DNA of 64,000 nucleotides, taken from NCBI GenBank assembly GCA_965214695.1, contig OZ243967.1, forward strand, positions 2,914,001 through 2,978,000, written 5' to 3'. The notes beneath the pieces are model-generated. The model was not told the origin of the DNA and made no database searches. It saw only the letters and a list, made by a program, of their open reading frames with translations. The DNA comes from JAPOXR01 sp965214695 (GTDB taxonomy: Bacteria > Pseudomonadota > Alphaproteobacteria > Rhodobacterales > Rhodobacteraceae). The position numbers were made by a program, and so were the translations under genes. Positions 54,887-63,316 of the stretch are shown piece after piece (the stretch's first letter is position 1; each line of letters opens with the position of its first letter).

Positions 54887-54960
54887 GCTGGCTGTTACGC
54901 CCCGGCGATCACCGGCGAAGTGGCGGCGGGTTGCGACGGCTGCTCGTCCCGGCGCCGATC
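54864..54960. repeat. tandem duplication across the miaB stop codon
   Basis: CCGGCGAAGTGGCGGCGG at 54864, covering the last codons of miaB, recurs at 54912 (CCGGCGAAGTGGCGGCGG). The similarity continues for most of the 48-base period (GCTGGCTGTTACGCCCCGGCG against GACGGCTGCTCGTCCCGGCG). It resembles the duplication at 1055-1170, which also spans a stop codon. Confidence 0.6.
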
Positions 54961-55061
54961 TCGACATGTTCACGAGGATGGGGTATGGAGTCCGGTCCCG
55001 GAGGGAGGCTGTGCAATTGTCGCAACTATACGTCGAACATGGCTGAGATGGTCTGACGGAG

Positions 55062-56054
55062 TTGGTATTGGCAGCATCTGGGTCATCGGCACCTGACGAA
55101 ACACGGATTGTCTTCGCCGACAATCGACGGCTCATCGAGCTGTGCGGTGCCCATGACCACAATCTCAACCGCATCGAAAAGGCGCTTGGCCTGCAGATCG
55201 TCCGCCGCGGCAACCGGCTGATCCTGCTGGGCCCCCAAAGGCAGCGGGGAGCTGGCGAGAAGGTGCTTCACTCGCTGTATGAACTGCTTGAACATGACCG
55301 GCAGATCGAGCCCGAGGATGTTGATGCCGCCATCCGGTTCGACCCGCATCCGGCCCGGGATGCGGGCAACAGCCGGGAGAGGATCTCACGGGGTCCTTCG
55401 GGGTTCCAGATCAGGACGCAGCGGCGGCTGGTCGAGACAAGAACCCCGATGCAGGAGCAATATGTCAGCGAACTGGTCGAACGCTCGATGGTGTTCGGTA
55501 TCGGCCCTGCCGGGACCGGCAAGACCTATTTGGCAGTGGCAGTGGCAGTGGCCATGCTGCTCGACAACCAGGTCAACCGGATCGTGCTGTCTCGCCCTGC
55601 CGTCGAGGCCGGAGAGAGGCTCGGCTTCCTGCCGGGCGACATGAAGGAGAAGGTCGATCCGTACATGCAGCCGCTCTATGATGCGCTGTACGGATTCATG
55701 AATGGCAAGCAGCTTGCGCGGCTGATCGAGGATCGGAAGATCGAGATCGCCCCGTTGGCATTCATGCGCGGCAGAACCTTGTCATCCGCCTTCGTGGTGC
55801 TGGACGAGGCGCAGAACACCACGAGCATGCAGATGCGGATGTTTCTCACCAGGCTCGGGGTCAATTCGAGGATGGCCATCAATGGCGACATCACCCAGAT
55901 CGACCTGCCGCGGGGCGTTGAATCCGGGTTGGTGGAGGCCAGGCGGATCCTCGGCAATGTGGACGGGGTGGGATTTACCGAACTGTCCACCAGGGATGTC
56001 ATTCGCGACAGCCTTGTTGCCCGGATCATCGAGGCATATGGCCAGGACCAGTAA
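55062..56054 (+). CDS. phoH: PhoH-family ATPase
   Basis: The protein has 330 residues, from a TTG at 55062 after GACGGAG; no better start is nearby. Walker A is GIGPAGTGKTYLAVA, Walker B is SAFVVLDEAQNTT, and the specific motif LSRPAVEAGERLGFLPGD matches PhoH. An N-terminal KH-like segment precedes the ATPase. It is a cytoplasmic ATPase linked with YbeY in rRNA processing. Confidence 0.92.
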   Translation: MVLAASGSSAPDETRIVFADNRRLIELCGAHDHNLNRIEKALGLQIVRRGNRLILLGPQRQRGAGEKVLHSLYELLEHDRQIEPEDVDAAIRFDPHPARDAGNSRERISRGPSGFQIRTQRRLVETRTPMQEQYVSELVERSMVFGIGPAGTGKTYLAVAVAVAMLLDNQVNRIVLSRPAVEAGERLGFLPGDMKEKVDPYMQPLYDALYGFMNGKQLARLIEDRKIEIAPLAFMRGRTLSSAFVVLDEAQNTTSMQMRMFLTRLGVNSRMAINGDITQIDLPRGVESGLVEARRILGNVDGVGFTELSTRDVIRDSLVARIIEAYGQDQ

Positions 56055-56532
56055 CGGAATCGATGTCTGCGTGGACGCGGTGGTGGAAGACGAACGGTGG
56101 CACCGCCTCGACCTGCCGGAACTCGGACAACTCGCCTGTTTCACGACGCTGACCTGCTTCGGCATCGCCGCTGGCGAATACGAGATTGGCCTGCTCGGAT
56201 GCGATGACCGGCGCATGGAGGAGCTCAATGGCAGGTTCCGCTCGGTGTTCCGGCCGACCAACGTGCTGGCCTGGCCGTCCGGGGACAAGCCGTGTGACAC
56301 CGCGGCCGGGCCGACCGCCCTCGGCGATATTGCCCTTGCCTGGGAGACCTGCAGCCGGGAGGCGGAAATGGCTGGCTGCCGGTTTGCACACCACGTCTCA
56401 CACCTGGTGGTCCATGGCTGCCTGCACCTGGTCGGCTGCCGGCATGATGATGACGAAGCGGCCGCAATCATGGAAGGCCTGGAGGTGGAAATCCTCGCCA
56501 GGCTGGGTATCGCAAATCCATACTGGACTTGA
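56038..56532 (+). CDS. ybeY: endoribonuclease YbeY
   Basis: The protein has 164 residues from the ATG at 56038, overlapping the phoH end by 17 bases. The zinc-binding motif is VSHLVVHGCLHLVGCRHDDD (H-x3-H-x5-H type). The ALGDIALAWETCSREA segment is family-specific. It matures 16S rRNA 3' ends and acts in ribosome quality control. Confidence 0.94.
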   Translation: MARTSNGIDVCVDAVVEDERWHRLDLPELGQLACFTTLTCFGIAAGEYEIGLLGCDDRRMEELNGRFRSVFRPTNVLAWPSGDKPCDTAAGPTALGDIALAWETCSREAEMAGCRFAHHVSHLVVHGCLHLVGCRHDDDEAAAIMEGLEVEILARLGIANPYWT

Positions 56533-56580
56533 TGACTGGCGCACACTACATTTCGGGAAAATTCCGGGTCGGAAAAGGTA

Positions 56581-57489
56581 ATGGACGATTCATCAGACGG
56601 GTCTCCTGGGGCAACGCGTGGCGCGTCGATAACCGAATCCGGAAATGAACGGACCCCGGGGGTGAATCCGGGCCTGCTGGACAGGTTGCGCGGGTTTTTG
56701 GGCACCGGTCGCAGCGAGGACAGGGGATCACCTGGTACACGGACCAATGGGAACGGTGAGTTCCCGGCCGACAACCCGTTTGACTCCCGCAATCCGCCGC
56801 TCAGGGATTTCGCGGTCCCGAGAGCCGAAATCGTCGCCGTGTCACTTGATACCGGCCTTGATGATCTGGTGAACGTGTTCCGTGAGAGCGGACGCACCCG
56901 GTTGCCGGTCTTCGAGGGAACGCTTGATGACCCGAAGGGGTTTGTCCACTTGAAGGACTTGGCGCTGGAGCACGGATTCAACGGCACCGGCGACGAATTC
57001 AGCCTGCGGGGCAACACGCTACACAACCTGCTCTACGTCGCCGGATCGATGCAGGCTGCCGATTTGCTGGCCATGATGCGTGCCATGCGGATTCACATGG
57101 CGCTGGTGATCGATGAATATGGCGGTGTCGATGGCCTGGTCACGCTTGAAGACCTGATCGAGGTCATCTTCGGCGAGATCGCCGACGAACATGATGACGA
57201 GGAGGTCGAGTGGCAGCTCCGCGAGGAGGCCGACGGAGTTTATGTCTGCCAGGCGCGGTGCCCGCTTGAGGATCTTGCCGAAAAATTCGGACGGAACATT
57301 GTTCGGCCCGACATGGACGAAGAGATTGACACGCTGGGCGGGCTGGTTTCGCTGCTGGCCGGACGCGTGCCGGTTGCCGGCGAAGTCATCAGCGACGAAT
57401 TCTCGGGACTGGAATTCGAAATTGTCTCTGCCGACTCCCGGCGCATCAAGGAAATCCGCATTCGCGGGAGCACTGCGGCGGAAGCCTGA
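56581..57489 (+). CDS. corC: CorC/HlyC-type CBS-domain transporter-associated protein
   Basis: The protein has 302 residues. A low-complexity N-terminus (about 60 residues) is followed by RDFAVPRAEIVAVSLDT, the first CBS, and AMRIHMALVIDEYGGVDGLVTLEDLIEVIFGEIADEHD, the second CBS. A CorC_HlyC domain closes the protein. It is linked to Mg2+/Co2+ efflux in Enterobacteria; in this gene context (ybeY, lnt) its role is less certain. Confidence 0.9.
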   Translation: MDDSSDGSPGATRGASITESGNERTPGVNPGLLDRLRGFLGTGRSEDRGSPGTRTNGNGEFPADNPFDSRNPPLRDFAVPRAEIVAVSLDTGLDDLVNVFRESGRTRLPVFEGTLDDPKGFVHLKDLALEHGFNGTGDEFSLRGNTLHNLLYVAGSMQAADLLAMMRAMRIHMALVIDEYGGVDGLVTLEDLIEVIFGEIADEHDDEEVEWQLREEADGVYVCQARCPLEDLAEKFGRNIVRPDMDEEIDTLGGLVSLLAGRVPVAGEVISDEFSGLEFEIVSADSRRIKEIRIRGSTAAEA

Positions 57490-57493
57490 TCCA

Positions 57494-59005
57494 TTGCGGG
57501 CGGAGAAGTTACTGGAACGGGTCAGTCGCCGGAAGTGGGCAGCGCCCGCCATTCTCGTGCTGGCTGGCGCGGTGGCGGGCATGGGCCATCCGCCGCTGGC
57601 GGCACCGCCAGCGGTCATCATCGGCTTTGCCGTTGCCGCCCGGATGCTGGCGCATGCGCGATCCTGGCAGGCGGCAGCCCGGTTCGGGTGGCTCTTTGCT
57701 GCCAGTCATTTTGCCGTCGTCATGATCTGGGTTGTCGAGCCATTTCTGGTCTTTCCCGAGCGGCATGGCTGGATGGCGCCGCTCGCGGTAGCGGCGCTTG
57801 CGGGCGGGTTGGCGCTGTTCTGGTCGGCCGGTTTTGCCGCCGCCTGGGCGCTCGGTAGCGGCCCGGTCTCACGGGCGGTTGCGCTTGCGGTAACAACGGT
57901 GGCGGCCGAAGCCCTGCGAGAGGTGGTGTTCACCGGGTTTCCCTGGGGGCTGCCCGGATATGCCTGGTCGGCGACGCCGGTTGCCCAGTTGGCCGCCCTG
58001 ATCGGGCCATTGGGTCTGTCTTTCCTGACGGTGCTGGCCGCCGCCGCTCTGGTCAGGGATCGCCTGTTGCCTGCGGGCATAATCGTGGTGATCGCCTGCG
58101 TCGCCAGCCTGTGGGTCTTCGGCCTCGCCCGGCAGCAATCGGCTCCGTTGGCGGCTCCGTTGGCCCCATTAGTGAGGCTGGTTCAACCGGATGTCGCCCA
58201 GGACCTCAAATGGGATCCCGACCACACCGAGGAGCACTACCAGCGGCTGCTTGACCTCAGCGGCCAAGATGCAGTCGAAAGTCCGGCGGTGGTGGTCTGG
58301 CCGGAAACGGCGGCAACATTCCTGTTGTCCGGGGAAGATGACCGGCTGGCAGAAATCTCGGCCGCTGCCGGCGGGATGTCGGTGATCGGGATCAGGCGAT
58401 ATGTCGGTGGCCGGATCTTCAACTCGATGGCGGTGATCGGGCCTGGAGGGGCGCTGGAGGAGGCGTATGACAAGCGCAAGCTGGTGCCGTTCGGCGAGTA
58501 TATTCCGTTCGGCGACTTCCTTGCCAGGCAGGGATTCTCCGGCCTTGCCACCGATGAGACCGGGGCGTTCAGCGCCGGCCAGGGCGGCGCAATCCTCCCG
58601 GTTCCGCCGCTTGGGCGGGCCCTGGCCATCATCTGCTACGAGGCCATCTTCTGGAGTGCGCTGCGGCGCGAGGAACGTCCGGATGTCATGATCCAGGTCA
58701 CCAATGATGCCTGGTTCGGCTCGCTGTCCGGCCCGCAGCAACATCTCGAACAGGTCCGAATGCGGGCGATCGAACTCGGGGTGCCGGTGCTCAGGGCGGC
58801 CAATACCGGCATCACCGCGGCGATCGACAGCCACGGCAATACCATCGGCAGAATCGAGTTGGGGCAACAGGGCATCCTGGATGTCAGATTGCCGCCACCG
58901 CGGGCACCGACCTGGTTCGCAAGGCTCGGTCATCTCCCGCTGCTGATCTTGTCGGTGTTGTTGGCCGGTCTCCTTGCCTGGCGGAACTTCGCTATTCGGC
59001 GTTGA
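57494..59005 (+). CDS. lnt: apolipoprotein N-acyltransferase Lnt
   Basis: The protein has about 503 residues, from a TTG at 57494, 5 bases after corC; the start is uncertain. About eight membrane helices precede a nitrilase-type domain. Its catalytic triad is visible: E in VVVWPETAA, K in YDKRKLVPFGEYIPF, C in AIICYEAIFWS. It transfers an acyl group to the N-terminus of lipoproteins in the inner membrane. Confidence 0.92.
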   Translation: MRAEKLLERVSRRKWAAPAILVLAGAVAGMGHPPLAAPPAVIIGFAVAARMLAHARSWQAAARFGWLFAASHFAVVMIWVVEPFLVFPERHGWMAPLAVAALAGGLALFWSAGFAAAWALGSGPVSRAVALAVTTVAAEALREVVFTGFPWGLPGYAWSATPVAQLAALIGPLGLSFLTVLAAAALVRDRLLPAGIIVVIACVASLWVFGLARQQSAPLAAPLAPLVRLVQPDVAQDLKWDPDHTEEHYQRLLDLSGQDAVESPAVVVWPETAATFLLSGEDDRLAEISAAAGGMSVIGIRRYVGGRIFNSMAVIGPGGALEEAYDKRKLVPFGEYIPFGDFLARQGFSGLATDETGAFSAGQGGAILPVPPLGRALAIICYEAIFWSALRREERPDVMIQVTNDAWFGSLSGPQQHLEQVRMRAIELGVPVLRAANTGITAAIDSHGNTIGRIELGQQGILDVRLPPPRAPTWFARLGHLPLLILSVLLAGLLAWRNFAIRR

Positions 59006-59014
59006 CCGAGTATC

Positions 59015-59053
59015 GGGGCATTGCTAGTCAATATTGGCCAGCGAATGGTGCCC
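59015..59053 (+). promoter_or_regulatory. hairpin in the short gap between lnt and metK
   Basis: GGGGCATTGCT (59015-59025) can pair with AGCGAATGGTGCCC (59040-59053) with a small bulge, leaving a 14-base loop. It lies between the lnt stop and the metK ribosome-binding site. It may be a leader or processing element of metK. No match to SAM-II or SAM/SAH riboswitch cores was seen by eye. Confidence 0.35.
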
Positions 59054-59083
59054 GTACAGGTTGATTTGGTGGAGGATTTCACG

Positions 59084-60256
59084 ATGCCGAAAGGTGAGTA
59101 CCTCTTTACGTCGGAGTCGGTTGCCGAGGGTCATCCGGACAAGATCTGTGACCAGATATCGGATGCAATACTGGATGCCTACCTGGCGGAGGATCCGTAT
59201 TCGAGGGTTGGCTGCGAGGTCCTGGCCACCACCAATAGGGTCGTCGTTGCCGGTGAGGTGCGGGGGCCGGAGACTGTTAACGCACGGGTGGAGGATATCG
59301 TCAGGGCCTGCGTGCGGGACATCGGCTACGAACAGGACGGGTTTCACTGGGAGCGGCTCGACATCCAGAATCACCTGCACCGGCAGTCGGAACACATCGC
59401 CCAGGGGGTGGATGCGAATGAGGCAATCGGCAAGGATGAGGGCGCCGGCGACCAGGGGCTCATGTTCGGCTACGCGGTGGACGAGACGCCGGAATTGATG
59501 CCAGCACCCATCAATTATGCCCACAAGGTGTTGCGGAGCCTCGCCGAAGCCCGGAAGAGCGGCAAGGAAGGCCGGCTGGGCCCGGATGCCAAGTCACAGA
59601 TCACCGTCAGATACGTGGATGGAACGCCCCGGGACGTCACATCGGTTGTCGTCTCTGCCCAGCATTTTGACGAAGGCCTGACCTCCGGCGATGTCCGGGA
59701 CATTGTCGAGCCCTATGTCCGGTCGGTGTTGCCGCAGGACTGGCTGACCCGGGAGACGGCCTGGCACGTGAATCCGACCGGCAAGTTCGTCATCGGCGGA
59801 CCGGATGGCGATGCCGGCCTGACCGGTAGAAAGATCATCGTCGATACCTATGGTGGCTCCGCTCCGCATGGCGGCGGGGCGTTTTCCGGCAAGGATCCGA
59901 CCAAGGTTGACCGGTCGGCCGCATATGCGGCCCGCTACCTGGCCAGGAATGTCGTGGCTGCCGGTCTTGCCTCGAGATGTTGCATCCAGCTTGCCTATGC
60001 GATCGGGGTCTCGCAGCCGCTTTCGATCCATGTCGATACCTATGGCACCGAACAGGTGGACCGGGCCCGGATTGCCGATATCCTCTCCGAGGTGATGGAC
60101 CTCTCCCCGTCGGGCATTCGCAAACATCTGGGTCTCAACCGGCCGATCTACCAGCCAACGGCCTCCTACGGGCATTTCGGCCGCGCCCCGGAGCCCAACG
60201 GCCGGTTTTCCTGGGAGCGGGATGACTTGGTGGAGGAGCTCAGATCGGCATTCTGA
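59084..60256 (+). CDS. metK: S-adenosylmethionine synthase MetK
   Basis: The protein has 390 residues from the ATG at 59084, preceded by GGTGGAGGA. The family starts YLFTSESVAEGHPDKICDQISDAILD. Further motifs are GAGDQGLMFGYAVDETPELMP and GGGAFSGKDPTKVDRSAAYAAR. It makes SAM from methionine and ATP, feeding MiaB and TrmB methylation nearby. Confidence 0.97.
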   Translation: MPKGEYLFTSESVAEGHPDKICDQISDAILDAYLAEDPYSRVGCEVLATTNRVVVAGEVRGPETVNARVEDIVRACVRDIGYEQDGFHWERLDIQNHLHRQSEHIAQGVDANEAIGKDEGAGDQGLMFGYAVDETPELMPAPINYAHKVLRSLAEARKSGKEGRLGPDAKSQITVRYVDGTPRDVTSVVVSAQHFDEGLTSGDVRDIVEPYVRSVLPQDWLTRETAWHVNPTGKFVIGGPDGDAGLTGRKIIVDTYGGSAPHGGGAFSGKDPTKVDRSAAYAARYLARNVVAAGLASRCCIQLAYAIGVSQPLSIHVDTYGTEQVDRARIADILSEVMDLSPSGIRKHLGLNRPIYQPTASYGHFGRAPEPNGRFSWERDDLVEELRSAF

Positions 60257-60318
60257 CCGGAACGGCGACGGACGCGGCCATTTCACCAGCCGGAGCGAGT
60301 TTGCGGCACTGACTGGCA

Positions 60319-61047
60319 ATGGGCGGCACTCCGGAGACATCACCCGCGACCAGGTGGAACTTCCACGGGCGCCGGATCGGCAAGGCGCTGCGTTCGGGCC
60401 AGAAGGCGCTGCTGGCCGACATGCTGGACCGCTACCGTATTCCCGGCCTGGCGCCGGCAGAGAACCGGGAGCGCAGGCCAGTTGATCTGATGGCAGGTTT
60501 CGGCAATGTACGGCAGATCTGGCTGGAAGTCGGGTTTGGGTCGGGCGAACATCTCGTGCGGCAGGCGGCCGACAACCCGGATATCGGGCTTGTCGGGTGC
60601 GAACCCTATGTCAATGGCGTGGCGTCGTTGCTGTCGAAACTGCAGGACAGCAATATTGACAATGTCAGGATCCATCCTGGCGATGTCAGGGATTTCTTCG
60701 ATGTGGCCGCTGTCAATTCGATCGGCAGGGTCTTCGTGCTCTACCCGGATCCATGGCCGAAGCGGCGGCATCACCGGCGCCGGTTTGTCACCGGCCAATA
60801 CCTGGACCCGCTGGCACGGATCTGCATGCCCGGGGCCGAAATCCGCCTGGCCACCGACATTGCCGATTTTGCCCGGCAGGCGGTCGTTGAATTTGGCCGC
60901 CTGCCGGAATTCGAATGGATTGCCGCCCGCCGCTCCGACTGGACCACCCCCTGGCCAGGCTGGAGCCCCACCAGGTATGAATCCAAGGCGATCAGCCAGG
61001 GCCGCTCGCCGATCTACCTGACATTCGCCAAATCGGCCGAGGGGTGA
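60319..61047 (+). CDS. trmB: tRNA (guanine-N7-)-methyltransferase TrmB
   Basis: The protein has 242 residues. The SAM-binding motif is IWLEVGFGSGEHLVRQA and the family-specific LYPDPWPKRRHHRRRFVTGQYL follows. It methylates G46 of tRNA. It is the last gene of the block and converges with aroA. Confidence 0.95.
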   Translation: MGGTPETSPATRWNFHGRRIGKALRSGQKALLADMLDRYRIPGLAPAENRERRPVDLMAGFGNVRQIWLEVGFGSGEHLVRQAADNPDIGLVGCEPYVNGVASLLSKLQDSNIDNVRIHPGDVRDFFDVAAVNSIGRVFVLYPDPWPKRRHHRRRFVTGQYLDPLARICMPGAEIRLATDIADFARQAVVEFGRLPEFEWIAARRSDWTTPWPGWSPTRYESKAISQGRSPIYLTFAKSAEG

Positions 61048-61075
61048 CGGTGGATCGGTAACAGGTCCCTTCGGT

Positions 61076-62407
61076 TCAGCCGAATTCCGCCCCCAGCGAG
61101 GTCATGGTGGCGACGAATTCGGGAAAGCTGGTAGCGATGACGGTGGTGTCGTCGACCGTCACCGGGTTCCTGGCCGCCAGGCCGAGACACAGGAAACTCA
61201 TGGCGATCCGGTGGTCGAAATGCGCCTCGCAGGTTGCACCGCCGGCCACACTGCCATCACCGCGGCCAGTCACCGCCAGCGAATCCCGAGTCTCCTCAAC
61301 ATGGACGCCGCAGGCCTCCAGCCCCCTGGCCATGACCGACAGCCGGTCGCATTCCTTGTAGCGCATCTCCTCGATACCATGCATGACCGTCCTGCCTTCG
61401 GCAAAGGCGGCCGCCACGGCCAGCACCGGATACTCGTCGATCATGGTTGGCGCCCGTTCGGGAGGAACCTCGACGCCCTGCAATCCGGAGAATTCCGCCA
61501 GGAGATCGGCAACGGGCTCGCCGCACTCGATCCGCCGGTTGGCGAATTCCAGTCTCGCACCCATCTCGATCAGGGTGGTGTAGAGCCCGGTCCGTGTCGG
61601 GTTGACGCAAACACCGTCCAGCCTGACCCTGGAGCCGCCGGTGATCAGCGCTGACACCACCGGGAATGCTGCCGATGACGGGTCACCGGGAACGATCACC
61701 GGCTGTGGCTGCAACTCGGCGTAACCCCCGACCGAAATCCGTCGTCCGTGCTCGAGATCCTCGACATCGATTTCGGCACCAAAGGAGCGGAGCATGTTCT
61801 CGGTGTGGTCACGGGTATTGGCCCGCTCGACCAGCCGGGTGACTCCCGGGGCATTGAGCCCGCCGAGCATCAGCGCCGACTTCACCTGCGCCGATGGCAC
61901 GGCCAGTTCGATATCGACCGGGACCGGATCGCTGGCACCAACGATGGTGACCGGCAGGTATTGTCGGTCACGGGCGGTAAAGCAGGCACCGAATTCGGAA
62001 ATCGGCTCCAGCACCCGCCCCATGGGCCGTGACCGGAGGGAGTGATCGCCGGTAAAGACCGCGGTGACCGGCGAGGTGGACATCGCCCCCATCAGCAGCC
62101 TGACCCCGGTTCCCGAGTTTCCGCAATCGATGACATCGTCGGGCTGAGAAAAGCCGCCGGTCCCGAAGCCGTGGATCTCCCATCCGCCGCCTGACCGTTC
62201 AACCTCCGCACCGAAAGCCCGCGCCGCCTGAATGGTGGTCATGACGTCCTCGGCCTCCAGCAGGCCGGTCACCGATGTCCTGCCGACCGCGAGCGAGCCG
62301 AGAATGATCGCCCGGTGCGAGATGGATTTGTCGCCGGGAACGGAAATATCGCCTTCAAGGATATTTCCCGGATGGGCGGTCATCGGCACTGGAGGGGAAG
62401 AAGACAT
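61076..62407 (-). CDS. aroA: 3-phosphoshikimate 1-carboxyvinyltransferase AroA
   Basis: The protein has 443 residues from the ATG at 62407; an ATG at 62383 is possible. The motifs GDISVPGDKSISHRAIILGSL, DCGNSGTGVRLLMGAMSTSP and MSFLCLGLA near the end identify EPSP synthase. It joins shikimate-3-phosphate and PEP in the shikimate pathway. It converges with trmB. Confidence 0.95.
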   Translation of the reverse strand: MSSSPPVPMTAHPGNILEGDISVPGDKSISHRAIILGSLAVGRTSVTGLLEAEDVMTTIQAARAFGAEVERSGGGWEIHGFGTGGFSQPDDVIDCGNSGTGVRLLMGAMSTSPVTAVFTGDHSLRSRPMGRVLEPISEFGACFTARDRQYLPVTIVGASDPVPVDIELAVPSAQVKSALMLGGLNAPGVTRLVERANTRDHTENMLRSFGAEIDVEDLEHGRRISVGGYAELQPQPVIVPGDPSSAAFPVVSALITGGSRVRLDGVCVNPTRTGLYTTLIEMGARLEFANRRIECGEPVADLLAEFSGLQGVEVPPERAPTMIDEYPVLAVAAAFAEGRTVMHGIEEMRYKECDRLSVMARGLEACGVHVEETRDSLAVTGRGDGSVAGGATCEAHFDHRIAMSFLCLGLAARNPVTVDDTTVIATSFPEFVATMTSLGAEFG

Positions 62408-62683
62408 CGCGGCTGCACCTGTTGAAACTCGCCCACCATACCCCGACCAGCCATCCGAATTGAACCACAAAGGGGACTCGGCCCTGGCCGGTCATGCCCA
62501 TGACATTGACAGGCTGGCGCGGGACTTCCTACGGGCGCGCCTCGGCGAAAAGAAGTTGGCGCGGCGGCTGTCGGGCCTGAACGGCAAAAGTCATCAGCAT
62601 CATCCGGCCCTTCACGATGCCGACGGGATCGAATCGAGGGATGTCACCCTCGCAGTGGATCGCCTGTGCCGCACGCTGGCATT

Positions 62684-62929
62684 TCAGGAGAAATCCGGAG
62701 GCTCGCGCATCGGGCGACGCGGCGGGAGTTCGAGTTCCACGCCGCCAAGCGGCGCAAAGCACTCGCGCGTGAATCTCACCAGATCCCGGGGGCCGGTTTG
62801 CCCGCCATTGACGACATCGCGCAGAATGATGCGCACCTCTTCCTCCATTGACCGGTTATGCTCGGCGGCACGCACGCGAAGGCGCGTCTTCACATCGTCG
62901 TCGAGATTGCGGATCGTGATGTTGGCCAT
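62684..62929 (-). CDS. FitA-like ribbon-helix-helix antitoxin, orphan
   Basis: The protein has 81 residues. It starts MANITIRNLDDDVKTRLRVR, followed by AAEHNRSMEEEVRIILRDVV, the FitA/StbC-type antitoxin pattern. In relatives a PIN toxin gene starting with a MILLDTN-type sequence follows directly. Downstream of 62684 no PIN motif is found in any frame before aroA. It therefore looks like an antitoxin without its toxin. Confidence 0.75.
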   Translation of the reverse strand: MANITIRNLDDDVKTRLRVRAAEHNRSMEEEVRIILRDVVNGGQTGPRDLVRFTRECFAPLGGVELELPPRRPMREPPDFS

Positions 62930-63138
62930 TGGTCGTTTCTCCTGATGGTCCGGAGCGTACCCAAGCTATCGGCTGCTTGCAATGCAAGCAAGCATATGTA
63001 CGGGTCAAGACCATCCAATAGCCCCGATGCCGCTGTTCGGCATGCACTTCGGCCCCTGCCTGCCACCCAACCCGCCATTGTGCCGGTTTGTCGACATCGG
63101 TGCCATAATTCGGCCGACCATCCAGATGTGAAGATGCC

Positions 63139-63300
63139 ATGGCATCATTCATCCAGGCTGCAACCTCTCCCGATAACGACATTCCGCTCTCCGAGGTCGA
63201 GTTCCACCTGGTGCAGAGGCATGGACGAAAGGAGTGCTGGAATGCACAGCTCCGCGAGCACCACGACCGGCCCTCACCTGTAGAGCGTCAATCAGCATGA
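63139..63300 (+). CDS. short ORF cut by an IS-like end
   Basis: From the ATG at 63139, 53 codons read MASFIQAATSPDNDIPLSE, then VEFHLVQRHGRKECWNAQL, and continue to a stop at 63298-63300. The composition looks coding for the first 40 residues. The last 6 codons are formed by TGTAGAGCGTCAATC, the sequence that also ends the AbiEii-type toxin at 15702. It is probably a 5' fragment of a larger gene, family unknown. Confidence 0.3.
   Translation: MASFIQAATSPDNDIPLSEVEFHLVQRHGRKECWNAQLREHHDRPSPVERQSA
63278..63293. mobile_element. second copy of the putative IS end
   Basis: CTGTAGAGCGTCAATC matches 15701-15716 exactly. It is followed by AGCATGAC, similar to the AGGATGAC that follows the second repeat at 15732. 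It lies next to the fragment ORF and just downstream of the UPF0261 gene. No transposase is present. Independent evidence for an IS is lacking. Confidence 0.35.
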
Positions 63301-63316
63301 CAGGAGCCGTGGTCAG

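Larger units (their letters stand above)
62930..63316. other. region between the orphan antitoxin and UPF0261 gene
   Basis: This roughly 390-base stretch contains the short ORF at 63139 and the IS-like end. The part next to the antitoxin start (62945-63010) is AT-richer and probably holds its promoter. Nothing else is supported. Confidence 0.4.

Noticed and set aside
55530..55560. short GTGGCA repeat inside phoH
   Set aside because: It encodes Ala-Val repeats in the helix after Walker A, which is normal for the family.
59006..59083. SAM riboswitch ahead of metK
   Set aside because: The 78-base gap shows a hairpin but no recognisable SAM-II or SAM/SAH core.
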